A DNA stretch of 8,187 nucleotides from Syntrophaceae bacterium (GCA_003165115.1 PLSJ01000205.1:717-8903), one strand, 5' to 3'. Counted from the stretch's first letter, positions 1-7,114 are shown. Numbers and translations are program-made. Notes: generated by a model not told the origin, from the letters alone.

Positions 1-758
1 ACCCTGTGGGTCATGAAATCGGAAAGGTTGGCACCGATGGCGACGGAGAGCGAACCCCTGTTCGTATAGATCACGCCGATACCGTCCATGCCTTTCGTCA
101 CGGCGCCCAGGACCTCGATGGTCGTGCCCGAGCCCGCTTCCACGTGGAAGCGCTCGTCGATCACCTCCTCGGAGAGCTCGACGACTTCCTTGACCGCGAG
201 GGCGACGTGCTCCGGCCTCGCCTCCGGACGGAACCCGGTTTTTGCCGCCAGCGGTGAATTGATGCCGTCCGCCAACAGAACAACCCTCGCGTGGACGTCG
301 CCGTCGGGACGATCGGTCCTCAGCCCGACGACGCGTCCGCTGCCGTCCCGCAGCAGGTCCGTCACGACGGTGGCGGGCACCACGAGGGCGCCCCTCGACC
401 TCGCTTCCTGCGCGAACCATCGGTCGAATCGCGCCCTGCCCACGGTAAAGCTGTTGAACTTGAGCGCCTGCTCGAAAGCCCGGTCCCGGAAAGCCACGCT
501 GTAGCCGCCGTCGGCGGAGAGGTACCAGACCTGCGACTCGACGATGTTCCGCTCGATAGGACAATTCTTCTCCGCGAAGTCGGGCACGATCCGGGCAAGG
601 TCGTGCCCATAGAGCACACCTCCCGACATGTTCTTGGCGCCCGGGTATTCCCCGCGCTCGAAGACGACGGTCTTCACACCCTTTTCGGCGAGGACGGCCG
701 CACACGCGCTGCCCGCCGGCCCCGCTCCCACGACCGCCACGTCGAACTGCTCAGCCAT
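1..758 (-). CDS. fixC: FixC-type FAD-dependent dehydrogenase (ETF:quinone oxidoreductase-like), C-terminus cut by window edge
   Basis: The frame is open from ATG at 758 to the left edge, giving 252 residues of a protein that usually has about 430. The N-terminus is a Rossmann FAD-binding fold: GAGPAG (11-16) after a hydrophobic strand, then the acidic E34 that ends the second strand and would bind the ADP ribose. A further FixC/ETF-QO signature follows around 39-47 (PGAKNMSGG). A second FAD-fold segment (LLADGINSPLA) lies near residues 178-188. Proteins of this family take electrons from an ETF and pass them to quinone, or work with FixX ferredoxin. The start lies 5 bp after the fixB stop, so the two are almost certainly translated from one message. 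The family call is firm. Whether the acceptor is quinone, ferredoxin or both cannot be told, because the C-terminal half and any fixX lie outside the window. Confidence 0.93.
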   Translation of the reverse strand, partial: MAEQFDVAVVGAGPAGSACAAVLAEKGVKTVVFERGEYPGAKNMSGGVLYGHDLARIVPDFAEKNCPIERNIVESQVWYLSADGGYSVAFRDRAFEQALKFNSFTVGRARFDRWFAQEARSRGALVVPATVVTDLLRDGSGRVVGLRTDRPDGDVHARVVLLADGINSPLAAKTGFRPEARPEHVALAVKEVVELSEEVIDERFHVEAGSGTTIEVLGAVTKGMDGIGVIYTNRGSLSVAIGANLSDFMTHR

Positions 759-763
759 AGGCC

Positions 764-2026
764 CTAAGTCCCTCCCGCCCCCGATTTCATTTTCCGCTCC
801 AGCTCGTCGATGAAAAGCGGCACCACTATTTTGTAGTCGCCGATGATGCCGAAATCGGCGACACCGAATATCGGCGCCTGGGGGTCCGAGTTGATGGCGA
901 CGATCCGCTCCGAGCCCTGCATGCCGACGAGGTGCTGGACGGCGCCCGAGACGCCGATGGCGACGTAAAGCTTCGGGGCGACGGTCTTTCCCGTTTGGCC
1001 TACCTGGCGCTCGTAAGGCAGCAGGCCCGACTCGACCACGGGCCTGGAGCAGGCGACCACCCCGCCGAGGACGCCGGCAAGCCGCTGGAACATGGGCATC
1101 GATTCCGCGTCGCACGCACCTTTTCCCGCGACGATGAGGGCGGGGAACCGGGTGATGTCGACCACGGCCCCGGCGACGTCCCTGACACGCTCGATCACCG
1201 AGGGGGGCTCGCCCGCCGGGGGCTCGAAGGCATGGCGGTGAATGCCCCCCTTCCTTTCCACGTCCTTTTCGGGGAGCCTGAAGACCTTCGGCCTCACCGT
1301 GCTCATCTGCGGCCGGTGGCGCTCGCAAAAGATGGTCGCCATGATGTTGCCGCCGAAGGTGGGCCTGGTCATGAGGAGGATGCGCTTTTCCTCGTCGATG
1401 TCGAGGCCCGTGCAGTCGGCGGTCAGCCCCGTCTCCAGGATGGTGGCCACGACGCCCGAGAGGTCGCGGCCCGCCAGCGTCGCGCCTATGAGCAGTATCT
1501 CGGGCTTCACGGTCGTACAGAGATCGCTCACCGCCTTTCCGTAAGGCCGGGAGAGGTAGGTCCCAAGCAGTGGGTCGTCGATCACGTGCACGTCGTCGCA
1601 GCCGTACGCGAGGGCCTCACCCGCGATCTCCTCCACCTCGTGGCCCACCACGAAGCCGAGCACCGTCGTCCCCATCTTCCCCGCGAGGTCCCTGGCCTTC
1701 CCCACGAGCTCCCATGAGACGCTCGCGCCCTGACCTTCCAAGACCTCCACGAAGACGGCCACCCCCTCGTATCCCGGAACGCCCGCCGGCTTCCCGACCT
1801 TTCTTTCCCCTGCCGGCTTGCGCTTTTTTCTCTCGAACTTTATCGACTCGACGGGACAGACATCGGCGCACTTGCCGCAGCCGATGCAGGCGGCAGGGTC
1901 GATGCGGGCAACCCCGTCGACCATCTCGATGGCGCCCACCGGGCAGATGCCGGCGCACAACTGGCAGCCGATGCACTTATCGGGGATTATCTCGGCGAGC
2001 TCGACCCGTTTTTTGTCGGTGGCCAT
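764..2026 (-). CDS. fixB: Electron transfer flavoprotein alpha subunit with N-terminal 2x[4Fe-4S] ferredoxin domain (FixB/EtfA)
   Basis: This 420-residue protein is about 100 longer than a plain EtfA. Residues 1-65 are an added bacterial-type ferredoxin domain with two CxxCxxCxxxCP motifs (C18, C21, C24, C28 and C47, C50, C53, C57), enough for two [4Fe-4S] clusters. A linker rich in Lys and Arg follows, then the EtfA N-domain (about 85-270). The C-terminal FAD domain carries GQTGKTVAPKLYVAIG (343-358), SGAVQH, INSDPQAPIF and the conserved ADFGIIGD segment that hold FAD. Ferredoxin-extended EtfA subunits are known, for example CarE of caffeyl-CoA reductase, and allow exchange with ferredoxin. 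The ATG at 2026 is chosen because GAAGAG lies just upstream and the ferredoxin domain starts at once. It sits 19 bp after the fixA stop and 5 bp before fixC. Confidence 0.95.
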   Translation of the reverse strand: MATDKKRVELAEIIPDKCIGCQLCAGICPVGAIEMVDGVARIDPAACIGCGKCADVCPVESIKFERKKRKPAGERKVGKPAGVPGYEGVAVFVEVLEGQGASVSWELVGKARDLAGKMGTTVLGFVVGHEVEEIAGEALAYGCDDVHVIDDPLLGTYLSRPYGKAVSDLCTTVKPEILLIGATLAGRDLSGVVATILETGLTADCTGLDIDEEKRILLMTRPTFGGNIMATIFCERHRPQMSTVRPKVFRLPEKDVERKGGIHRHAFEPPAGEPPSVIERVRDVAGAVVDITRFPALIVAGKGACDAESMPMFQRLAGVLGGVVACSRPVVESGLLPYERQVGQTGKTVAPKLYVAIGVSGAVQHLVGMQGSERIVAINSDPQAPIFGVADFGIIGDYKIVVPLFIDELERKMKSGAGGT

Positions 2027-2045
2027 CTCTTCTTTTGGCGCTCCG

Positions 2046-2873
2046 TTAATGCTTCAGCACGTGCCCGGCGAACGTCGCGTCGTCGAGGAGGGCGGCGACG
2101 CACGCGTCCACCGCGACCCGAGCGCCCTCGCGCGCATCGAAGCGGGGCCCGCCTTTCTTCAAGGGCGGAGAGAATATCTTCCTCACCCACGTGGGCGAGC
2201 CTTTCAAGCCAAGCCGCGGGGCTTCCGCCTCGAGGGATTCTGCATTCCACACCGTGACCGGGGCACGCAGGGCGTCGATCAGGCGGGGAAGGGAAGCCCT
2301 CTTGACCTTCGTAAGCTCCAGCTCGACGGTGAGCATGGCGGGAAGGCGGCCGACGATGACCTCGGAGCCGCCCTCGGCCTTTCGTCTCACCGTCACGCGA
2401 CCGCCCGTCCGATCGACCTGCCCGATCTCCGTGACGTAGGTAAATTGCGTGCACCCGAGGCGTGTTGCAATGCCCGGCCCCACCTGGGCGGTATCGCCGT
2501 CGATGGCCTGCTTGCCACAGATGACGAGATCGACGGGGCTCTCCCGACCGAGCTTGTCGATTGCCTTAAAGAGGGTGTAGCTCGTGGCAAGGGTATCGGC
2601 ACCCGCGAAGGCCCGGTCCGAGAGCAGGACGGCCCTGTCCGCGCCGAGCGACAGCGCCTCTCTGAGAGATGCTTCAGCCTGGGGCGGCCCCATGGTTATG
2701 ACGGTCACCGTCCCGCCGTATCTTCCTTTAATGTCGATGGCCGCCTGCACCGCCACGAGGTCGTAGGGGTTCGTGATCGACTCGACCCCCGAGCGGATGA
2801 GCGTATTCGTCTCCGGGTCTATCTTCACGTCATTGGTGTCAGGCACCTGCTTGATGCAGCAGACGAGGTTCAT
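2046..2873 (-). CDS. fixA: Electron transfer flavoprotein beta subunit (FixA/EtfB)
   Basis: This 275-residue protein is of normal EtfB length. The start, MNLVCCIKQVPDTNDVKID, is the family's standard N-terminus, which fixes the ATG at 2873; AGGTGG lies just upstream. The segment GPPQAEASLREALSLGADRA (62-81) and the nucleotide-binding motif DGDTAQVGP (125-133) are both present. Housekeeping ETFs that bind AMP carry a DDDxNQTG-like motif here, whereas DGDTAQVGP is typical of FixA-type and electron-bifurcating ETFs that bind a second FAD. This protein pairs with the downstream alpha subunit to form the soluble flavoprotein dimer. A possible bifurcating role is inferred from the motif and from the FixC gene next door; it is not shown. 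It starts 44 bp after the PPOX-like gene in the same direction. Confidence 0.95.
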   Translation of the reverse strand: MNLVCCIKQVPDTNDVKIDPETNTLIRSGVESITNPYDLVAVQAAIDIKGRYGGTVTVITMGPPQAEASLREALSLGADRAVLLSDRAFAGADTLATSYTLFKAIDKLGRESPVDLVICGKQAIDGDTAQVGPGIATRLGCTQFTYVTEIGQVDRTGGRVTVRRKAEGGSEVIVGRLPAMLTVELELTKVKRASLPRLIDALRAPVTVWNAESLEAEAPRLGLKGSPTWVRKIFSPPLKKGGPRFDAREGARVAVDACVAALLDDATFAGHVLKH

Positions 2874-2917
2874 GTCGCCACCTGCGATGGCACTCTCCTT
2901 ATTGCGCGACCGGCTAC

Positions 2918-3334
2918 CTACAGCGTCACATACTCTTTCGGCGCGAAGTTCGTCGCCATGGTCCAGACCGATGCCACCGCGCCGGCGACCCTGAACACCT
3001 TGATCACGTCGTCACCGTGGGCCGCGACGAGGGGTTTCAGGAAGGGACGGTTCTTGAGCACCTCTTCCTTCACGGCCGCACTTTCGAGGAACTCGGCGGT
3101 GCCGCTCACCCGAATCTGCGCCCCGCTCGTCTTGTCATTGTAGCAAAGCTCGACCCTCGGGTTTCTTACGAGCTGCGCGTACACGTCCTTGATGCTGCTT
3201 ATCTGGATCAGGATCCCTCTGTCGTCGAAGGCGTACGTTTGCATTCCGCGCACCCTGGGGGTGTCGTTTTCGACCGTCCCAAGATAACAAACGGGATTAG
3301 CGCGCAACACGGTCATTATTTCTTCTTTGGTCAT
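2918..3334 (-). CDS. Small FMN-binding split-barrel protein, pyridoxamine 5'-phosphate oxidase (PPOX)-like
   Basis: This 138-residue single-domain protein starts with an N-terminal helix (TKEEIMTVLRANP). The split-barrel pattern follows: YLGTVENDTPRVRGMQTYAF (18-37), then a strand with GILIQISSIKDVYAQLVRNPRVELCY, then QIRVSGTAEFL. This matches the PPOX-like/general-stress-protein family that binds FMN, or sometimes F420 or heme. It is shorter than true PdxH and lacks its C-terminal signature, so pyridoxine oxidation is not claimed and the substrate is unknown. The start is well supported: AAAGGAGG lies 6 bp before the ATG. It lies between the MFS transporter (65 bp) and fixA (44 bp), all on the same strand, so it may be co-transcribed with either. 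Confidence 0.88.
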   Translation of the reverse strand: MTKEEIMTVLRANPVCYLGTVENDTPRVRGMQTYAFDDRGILIQISSIKDVYAQLVRNPRVELCYNDKTSGAQIRVSGTAEFLESAAVKEEVLKNRPFLKPLVAAHGDDVIKVFRVAGAVASVWTMATNFAPKEYVTL

Positions 3335-3399
3335 GATGCCTCCTTTTGTCGGTTTCTCCTAAACGATTGCCTGAATATAAGCCTTATGGCTGCACGCAG

Positions 3400-4647
3400 T
3401 CAAGAAGGCCTTTTTTGTGGCGGCTTCTTGAGCGTTTCGGGCAGAAAGCACAAGGTCACCACGCCCATGAGGTTGATGAGGCAGGTAACGGCGAGGCCCG
3501 TCTGGAGGCCATGCGTCTGGCCTATGTAGCCGATGGTGTAAGGGGCGAGCACGGCCCCTATGCGTCCCGCGTTCCAGCAGAAGCCGCCCGCGTACGCGCG
3601 GAGATTCTCGGGAAAAATCTCCGCATAGTAGGCGCCGACAGCCGCGGCCACCCCGCTCGTGCCGATTCCGACCACCCCTCCCCACCAGAAGAGGAAGAGG
3701 GGATTACGGGAGAGGATGTAGACCGCGACGGAGAGCGACACGAGAAGGAAGGCGGCCATCATCGACGGGCGGCGGCCTATCTTGTCCGCCATGGCGCCGA
3801 AGAGCTGAAAGCCGACAAACATGCCCGCGTACATGAAGAGGGAGAAATTCGCCATGGAGGCCAGCGAAAGGCCTCTTTCCCGTACGAGAAACGTGGGGAT
3901 CCAGTAAGCGATGCCCCAGTAGCCTGCCAGATTGCAGAGACTCACAAGGGTAGCCAAAATCGTCGTCTTGAGCAGTTTTCTCTCGAAGATCGCGCCCATG
4001 CCGATGCGTTCTTTCTTCGGGCTTTCGGCAGGGGTTGCCCTTTGTCCTCCGTCGGGGGGAACCAGCCGGGCGACGGCGAACACCAGCAGGATCGAGCAGG
4101 TCCCCGCGAAGAAGAGGATGCGCCAGTCGAGGTCGAGGACGAACCTGCCCACGAGGGACGCCAGCACCGCGCCTATGGCGAAACTGCTGTACACAAAAGA
4201 GGCGGCCCTGCCTCGGAAAGCGGGCGCCCAGTGCTCGGCGACCAGGGCGGAGCAGGGACCCCAGAGGCCGCCGATGGCAAGACCGGTGAAGAACCTGAGC
4301 ACCATCCACTGTGCCCAGGTCGAGACCAGCAGGACCAAGCCCATGCCGACCCCGAGCCAGGAAAGAGACAGGAGCAGAGAAAAGCGCCGGCCCCGGTTTT
4401 CCGCGATGAGGCCGAATACCATCGAGCCGGCGATGGCCCCCACCATCGTCGCCGATCCGAGGAGGCCCCCAACGGGTAAGGAAATGTGGAGGACTTTGAG
4501 CAGGACGGGCATGGCGATGGCGAGGACGATCAGGTCGTAGCTATCTACCAGGTAGGAAAAAAAGGTGGCCCACAACACGCGCCACCGGCAAGATGTGCCC
4601 GTCCAGGAACCGTCGCCCGCTTCCGCCGTATCTCGTGCTGCGCTCAT
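3400..4647 (-). CDS. MFS transporter under TPP riboswitch control, candidate thiamine or thiamine-precursor transporter
   Basis: The protein has 415 residues from ATG 4647. That start has GGAGGG 4 bp upstream, and a short Ser/Arg-rich cytoplasmic tail leads into TM1. I count 12 hydrophobic segments in two sets of six with a polar loop between TM6 and TM7. The MFS loop 2-3 motif is G79-L-I-A-E-N-R-G-R-R88, repeated in the second half as GAMADKIGRRP between TM8 and TM9. TM4 and the following loop (RFFTGLAIGGLWGP, then AEHWAPAFRGRA) resemble organic-anion and metabolite:H+ symporters. TM1 has acidic D35 and D38. The substrate is not readable from the protein alone. The TPP riboswitch and terminator directly upstream suggest thiamine, HMP or another precursor. 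The reading frame stays open upstream to a TTG at 4770, but that extension runs through the riboswitch and terminator and is rejected. Confidence 0.93.
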   Translation of the reverse strand: MSAARDTAEAGDGSWTGTSCRWRVLWATFFSYLVDSYDLIVLAIAMPVLLKVLHISLPVGGLLGSATMVGAIAGSMVFGLIAENRGRRFSLLLSLSWLGVGMGLVLLVSTWAQWMVLRFFTGLAIGGLWGPCSALVAEHWAPAFRGRAASFVYSSFAIGAVLASLVGRFVLDLDWRILFFAGTCSILLVFAVARLVPPDGGQRATPAESPKKERIGMGAIFERKLLKTTILATLVSLCNLAGYWGIAYWIPTFLVRERGLSLASMANFSLFMYAGMFVGFQLFGAMADKIGRRPSMMAAFLLVSLSVAVYILSRNPLFLFWWGGVVGIGTSGVAAAVGAYYAEIFPENLRAYAGGFCWNAGRIGAVLAPYTIGYIGQTHGLQTGLAVTCLINLMGVVTLCFLPETLKKPPQKRPS

Positions 4648-4670
4648 GCGTCCCTCCGCTCCCGTTGCGA

Positions 4671-4710
4671 AAAACAAAAAAAACCGCAAGGCGTATAAGG
4701 AAGCCTGCGG
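4671..4710 (-). terminator. Intrinsic terminator forming the expression platform of the TPP riboswitch
   Basis: On the minus strand, CCGCAGGC pairs with GCCTTGCGG (one bulged T) around a 10-nt loop, and eight T's follow at once (4683-4676), then G and five more T's. The stem occupies 4684-4710. It lies between the aptamer and the transporter's ribosome binding site, so termination here would abort transcription before the coding region. With TPP bound, the expected result is termination and lower transporter expression. Confidence 0.9.
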
Positions 4711-4734
4711 CTCATCGATGCTCTTTGGTCCGTT

Positions 4735-4828
4735 TCGCTTCCCTGCGCCGGCATTATCCGACAGGTTCAAGGGGTCATCCCGCGCGAGTCGCAGGGTTTC
4801 TCAGCTCTCTTTAAGCTCCCCCAGCACT
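4735..4828 (-). promoter_or_regulatory. TPP riboswitch (THI element)
   Basis: Read on the minus strand, the conserved THI-box blocks appear in order. GGGGG (P2, 5' side) is followed by an AGCT-loop-AGCT helix (P3) running into CTGAGA, which contacts the pyrimidine of TPP. An extra GC-rich hairpin comes next (CCCTGCG-ACT-CGCGCGGG), then GACCCC (P2, 3' side). The diagnostic block CCTG-TCGG-ATAATG-CCGG-CGCAGGGAA (P4/P5 with the pyrophosphate-binding part) closes the core. P1 is short: TGCT with AGCG. The aptamer lies immediately before an intrinsic terminator and the MFS transporter, a standard arrangement for repression by thiamine pyrophosphate. The conserved blocks match at nearly every position I remember. 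Confidence 0.95.
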
Positions 4829-4839
4829 ATCCTGCACAT

Positions 4840-4868
4840 ACTGTACGACTCTTTTCCTCCTTAATCAA
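4840..4868 (-). promoter_or_regulatory. Sigma-70-like promoter candidate for the riboswitch transcript
   Basis: On the minus strand, TTGATT (4868-4863, -35, 4 of 6 matches to TTGACA) and TACAGT (4845-4840, -10, 4 of 6 to TATAAT) are separated by exactly 17 bp. Transcription would begin near 4833, a few bases before riboswitch helix P1. The match is moderate, but the placement is what a riboswitch leader needs. Confidence 0.5.
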
Positions 4869-4929
4869 GGTCAATCTCCCTCATCTACAGGGCGCGCATG
4901 CGGAAATCCCTTCCGGGGGACTGGACGAT

Positions 4930-6216
4930 GTGGACGGAACACGATATGATGAACGCATGACAAAGGGAGCGGGAAGGGGTGCGGTTGCGTTGCTCTGGGA
5001 CGAGTCTTTCCTTTGGGGCGTCATGGCGTATAAGGCGCTCAGGGGGGCCGGTTTGCGTTTCCGGCTCATAAGGGCCGCCGACATCGGGGCCGGCGGCTTA
5101 TCGGACTGCTCCGCCCTCCTGGTGCCGGGCGGCTGGGCCTCGAACAAGATAAAGGCGCTCGGCGAGCCGGGTATCGCCGGGATACGCCAATTCGTGAACG
5201 AAGGCGGCATGTACGTCGGCTTCTGCGGGGGAGCGGGACTGGCCACGAGAGACGGGATAGGGCTTCTCGACGCGGGACGGACACCGACCGGCCGGAGGGT
5301 GCCGAGCTTCAGCGGGAGGGTTCGGCTCAAGCTGCGGCGTGATCCCCTTTGGGACGGCATCGGCGACCCTGTCTTCCACGCCTGGTGGCCTTCGCAGCTT
5401 GTCGTAGGAGAAGGTGTCGACCTGCTCGCCACGTACGGAGAGGCGCTTGCCGACGCCTTCAGCTCCGACCTGAACGTGGGTGACGTCCTCGATGCGGGCG
5501 GGTGGGAAAAGTTGGAGGAGTATTATGGGATCAATCTCGATCCCCGGCGCATGCTGGACCAGCCCTCGGTGGTTCGCGGGACCTATGGCCGGGGGACGGT
5601 GCTTCTCTCGCTCATCCATTTTGATTCGCCCGGTGATCCCAACGGCGCAAGGGTCCTCCGCAACTTGTGGAGCATGTGTGGCTGGGGGGGTACGCCCGAG
5701 AGGGCGAAGGATGGGGCCTCCCGTCGAAAGGCGCCCTGTTCGGCCTCTCTGTGCGCGGCACATGATCTGAAGGAGAAAGTGGACGGTTTGATCGACCTGG
5801 GCGTGCGCAACTTCCTCTGGTTCAGGCAAAACCCTTTTCTGCTCCAATGGAGAAGGGGCGTAAGAGGGCTCGAATACTGCACCCTGAAAGTCATGATGGA
5901 CGAGCTGACACAGCTTACCGCCGAACCGGGTCCGGCAAGGCTGTCGGCGTCGACCGAGGCGCACCTGGCGGACATCGGAGAACTCCTCGTGCCTTTCTTG
6001 CAGGACGCACGCCTGCTCCTCCTGCGCGAGCGCCGAGCCATGCTTCGGGAGAAGCTTACGTTCGGAAACACCGGCGATCCGGTCGTCCGCGCGACAAGAG
6101 AGCGCCTCTTTTCAACCGCCAAGAGCCATGGGGGACTCTTTAAGCAGGTGATAGACCGCATGGATTCCCTGCTTTTCTCGCTCCTGGCTTATCATCATCC
6201 GGACGGGCCCGCCTAG
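4930..6216 (+). CDS. BPL_N-domain (class I glutamine amidotransferase-like) protein of unknown function
   Basis: This 428-residue protein has two parts. Residues about 17-250 fit the BPL_N domain, a class-I glutamine-amidotransferase-like fold named after the N-terminus of eukaryotic biotin-protein ligases. It contains ALLVPGGWAS (62-71), the nucleophile elbow YVGFCGGAGLA with C99, and the late segment GRGTVLLSLIHFDSPGD, where H230 and D232 sit where amidotransferases have His-x-Glu. No biotin ligase catalytic domain follows. Residues about 270-428 are mostly helical and charged (KLTFGNTGDP, LREKL), and I do not recognise them. The start is uncertain: GTG at 4930 has GGGGGA 9 bp upstream, while ATG at 4957 (419 residues) has no clear ribosome binding site, and homology begins after both. 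It diverges from the TPP-controlled transporter and converges on the LysR gene with a 13-bp gap. Reaction and substrate are unknown. Confidence 0.8.
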   Translation: MDGTRYDERMTKGAGRGAVALLWDESFLWGVMAYKALRGAGLRFRLIRAADIGAGGLSDCSALLVPGGWASNKIKALGEPGIAGIRQFVNEGGMYVGFCGGAGLATRDGIGLLDAGRTPTGRRVPSFSGRVRLKLRRDPLWDGIGDPVFHAWWPSQLVVGEGVDLLATYGEALADAFSSDLNVGDVLDAGGWEKLEEYYGINLDPRRMLDQPSVVRGTYGRGTVLLSLIHFDSPGDPNGARVLRNLWSMCGWGGTPERAKDGASRRKAPCSASLCAAHDLKEKVDGLIDLGVRNFLWFRQNPFLLQWRRGVRGLEYCTLKVMMDELTQLTAEPGPARLSASTEAHLADIGELLVPFLQDARLLLLRERRAMLREKLTFGNTGDPVVRATRERLFSTAKSHGGLFKQVIDRMDSLLFSLLAYHHPDGPA

Positions 6217-6229
6217 CCGTTTCGTTTCC

Positions 6230-7114
6230 TTAAGGGTTTTCCCTGAGGAGAGAAAGGCATGCGTCCATGAGTTTCGTGCGGTAGCCGTAGTCTCTCGTGA
6301 GGATCGTGAGGTCCCTGCGCAGGTCGAGGGGCGTTTCTATTCTCGAAAGCCAGCCGTTATCCAGTTCCCGCTGCACGGCCATTCTCGACAGGCACCCTAC
6401 CCCCAGTCCGGCTTCCACGGCCTTCTTGATCGCCTCGGTATGTCCCAGCTCCAGAGAGATCGTGATTCCTATCCCCTCGCGGGCCATGGCGGACTCAAAG
6501 ACCTCTCTCGTTCCCGACCCCCTCTCCCGCATGATCCAGGGGGCGTTTGCGAGCATCTGTGCCGACGCCTTCTTTTCCTGAAGCCAGGGGTGTCCCCGGC
6601 CTGCAATCACCACAAGCTCGTCCTCTCGCCAGAAAGCAGAATTGACGGAAGCGATATGGCATGGACCTTCCACGAGGCCGAGATCCAGTTGCCCGTCGTC
6701 CACGTCGGTCGCTATCTGCTGGGTGTTTCCCACGATCAGGTAAGCTTTGGCCCTTTGATAACGTCGCGCGAATTCACCGAGAATCCAGGGAAGGATGTAG
6801 TTGCCTATGGTGGTGCTCGCCCCGACGCGCAATTCCCCCACCGGTTCCGTCGTGGCCTCGTTCAGCACCCGCTCTATGGTCCTGGCTCTTCCGAGTATTT
6901 CTCTGGCTTCCGGGAGGAGCAGACGCCCTCGTTCGTTGAGCAGAAGGCGCCTGCCGCGACGCTCGAAAAGGGGTCCCCCGACGATGCTTTCCAGCTCGGC
7001 AATCGCCATGCTCACGGCGGATTGGCTGATAAAGAGCCGTTCGCTCGCCCTCGTGACGTGTTCGTTTATCGCGACTTCTTCGAATATCTCAATCTGTCTC
7101 AAGGTAATCGGCAT
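6230..7114 (-). CDS. LysR-type transcriptional regulator, YeiE-like
   Basis: This 294-residue protein has the normal LysR length. The winged helix-turn-helix is at residues 5-65, with recognition region VTRASERLFISQSAVSMAIAELE (20-42). The effector domain runs from about 93 to 290. From memory, several stretches match E. coli YeiE closely: MPITLRQIEIFEEV at the start, STTIGNYILP (100-109), VEGPCH (148-153), EDELVV (164-169) and APWIMRERGSGTRE (191-204). YeiE has been reported as a sulfite-responsive regulator in Cronobacter, and Cys-152 and the Ser/Thr-rich STTIGN loop are candidate parts of a small-anion pocket. The gene is divergent from dsrA, the usual layout for a LysR protein and its target, so control of sulfite reduction is inferred. 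A plain palindrome lies 22 bp before its start. The ribosome binding site is weak (AACGGA). Confidence 0.93.
   Translation of the reverse strand: MPITLRQIEIFEEVAINEHVTRASERLFISQSAVSMAIAELESIVGGPLFERRGRRLLLNERGRLLLPEAREILGRARTIERVLNEATTEPVGELRVGASTTIGNYILPWILGEFARRYQRAKAYLIVGNTQQIATDVDDGQLDLGLVEGPCHIASVNSAFWREDELVVIAGRGHPWLQEKKASAQMLANAPWIMRERGSGTREVFESAMAREGIGITISLELGHTEAIKKAVEAGLGVGCLSRMAVQRELDNGWLSRIETPLDLRRDLTILTRDYGYRTKLMDACLSLLRENP

Noticed and set aside
932..1717. 261-codon plus-strand open frame
   Set aside because: It is a shadow of fixB, rich in Arg, Gly and His, with no recognisable motifs.
1818..3143. 441-codon plus-strand open frame
   Set aside because: It is antisense to fixB, fixA and the PPOX-like gene, whose proteins are clearly recognisable. 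It has no family signature and reflects GC-rich third positions.
2918..3334. Calling the small split-barrel gene pdxH
   Set aside because: The protein is about 80 residues shorter than PdxH and lacks its C-terminal signature. Only the superfamily can be stated.
4648..4770. N-terminal extension of the MFS transporter to a TTG at 4770
   Set aside because: The extra 41 codons run through the riboswitch P4/P5 block and the terminator. The ATG at 4647 has a good ribosome binding site.
4688..5034. 11-base direct repeat GGCGTATAAGG (terminator loop region and near 5024)
   Set aside because: One copy is in the terminator and the other inside a coding region. There are no flanking repeats or mobile-element features, so it is likely chance.
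6232..6244. AAGGG-TTTT-CCCT as a terminator for the convergent genes
   Set aside because: The stem is only 4-5 bp, lies inside the LysR coding end, and has no T-run on either strand.
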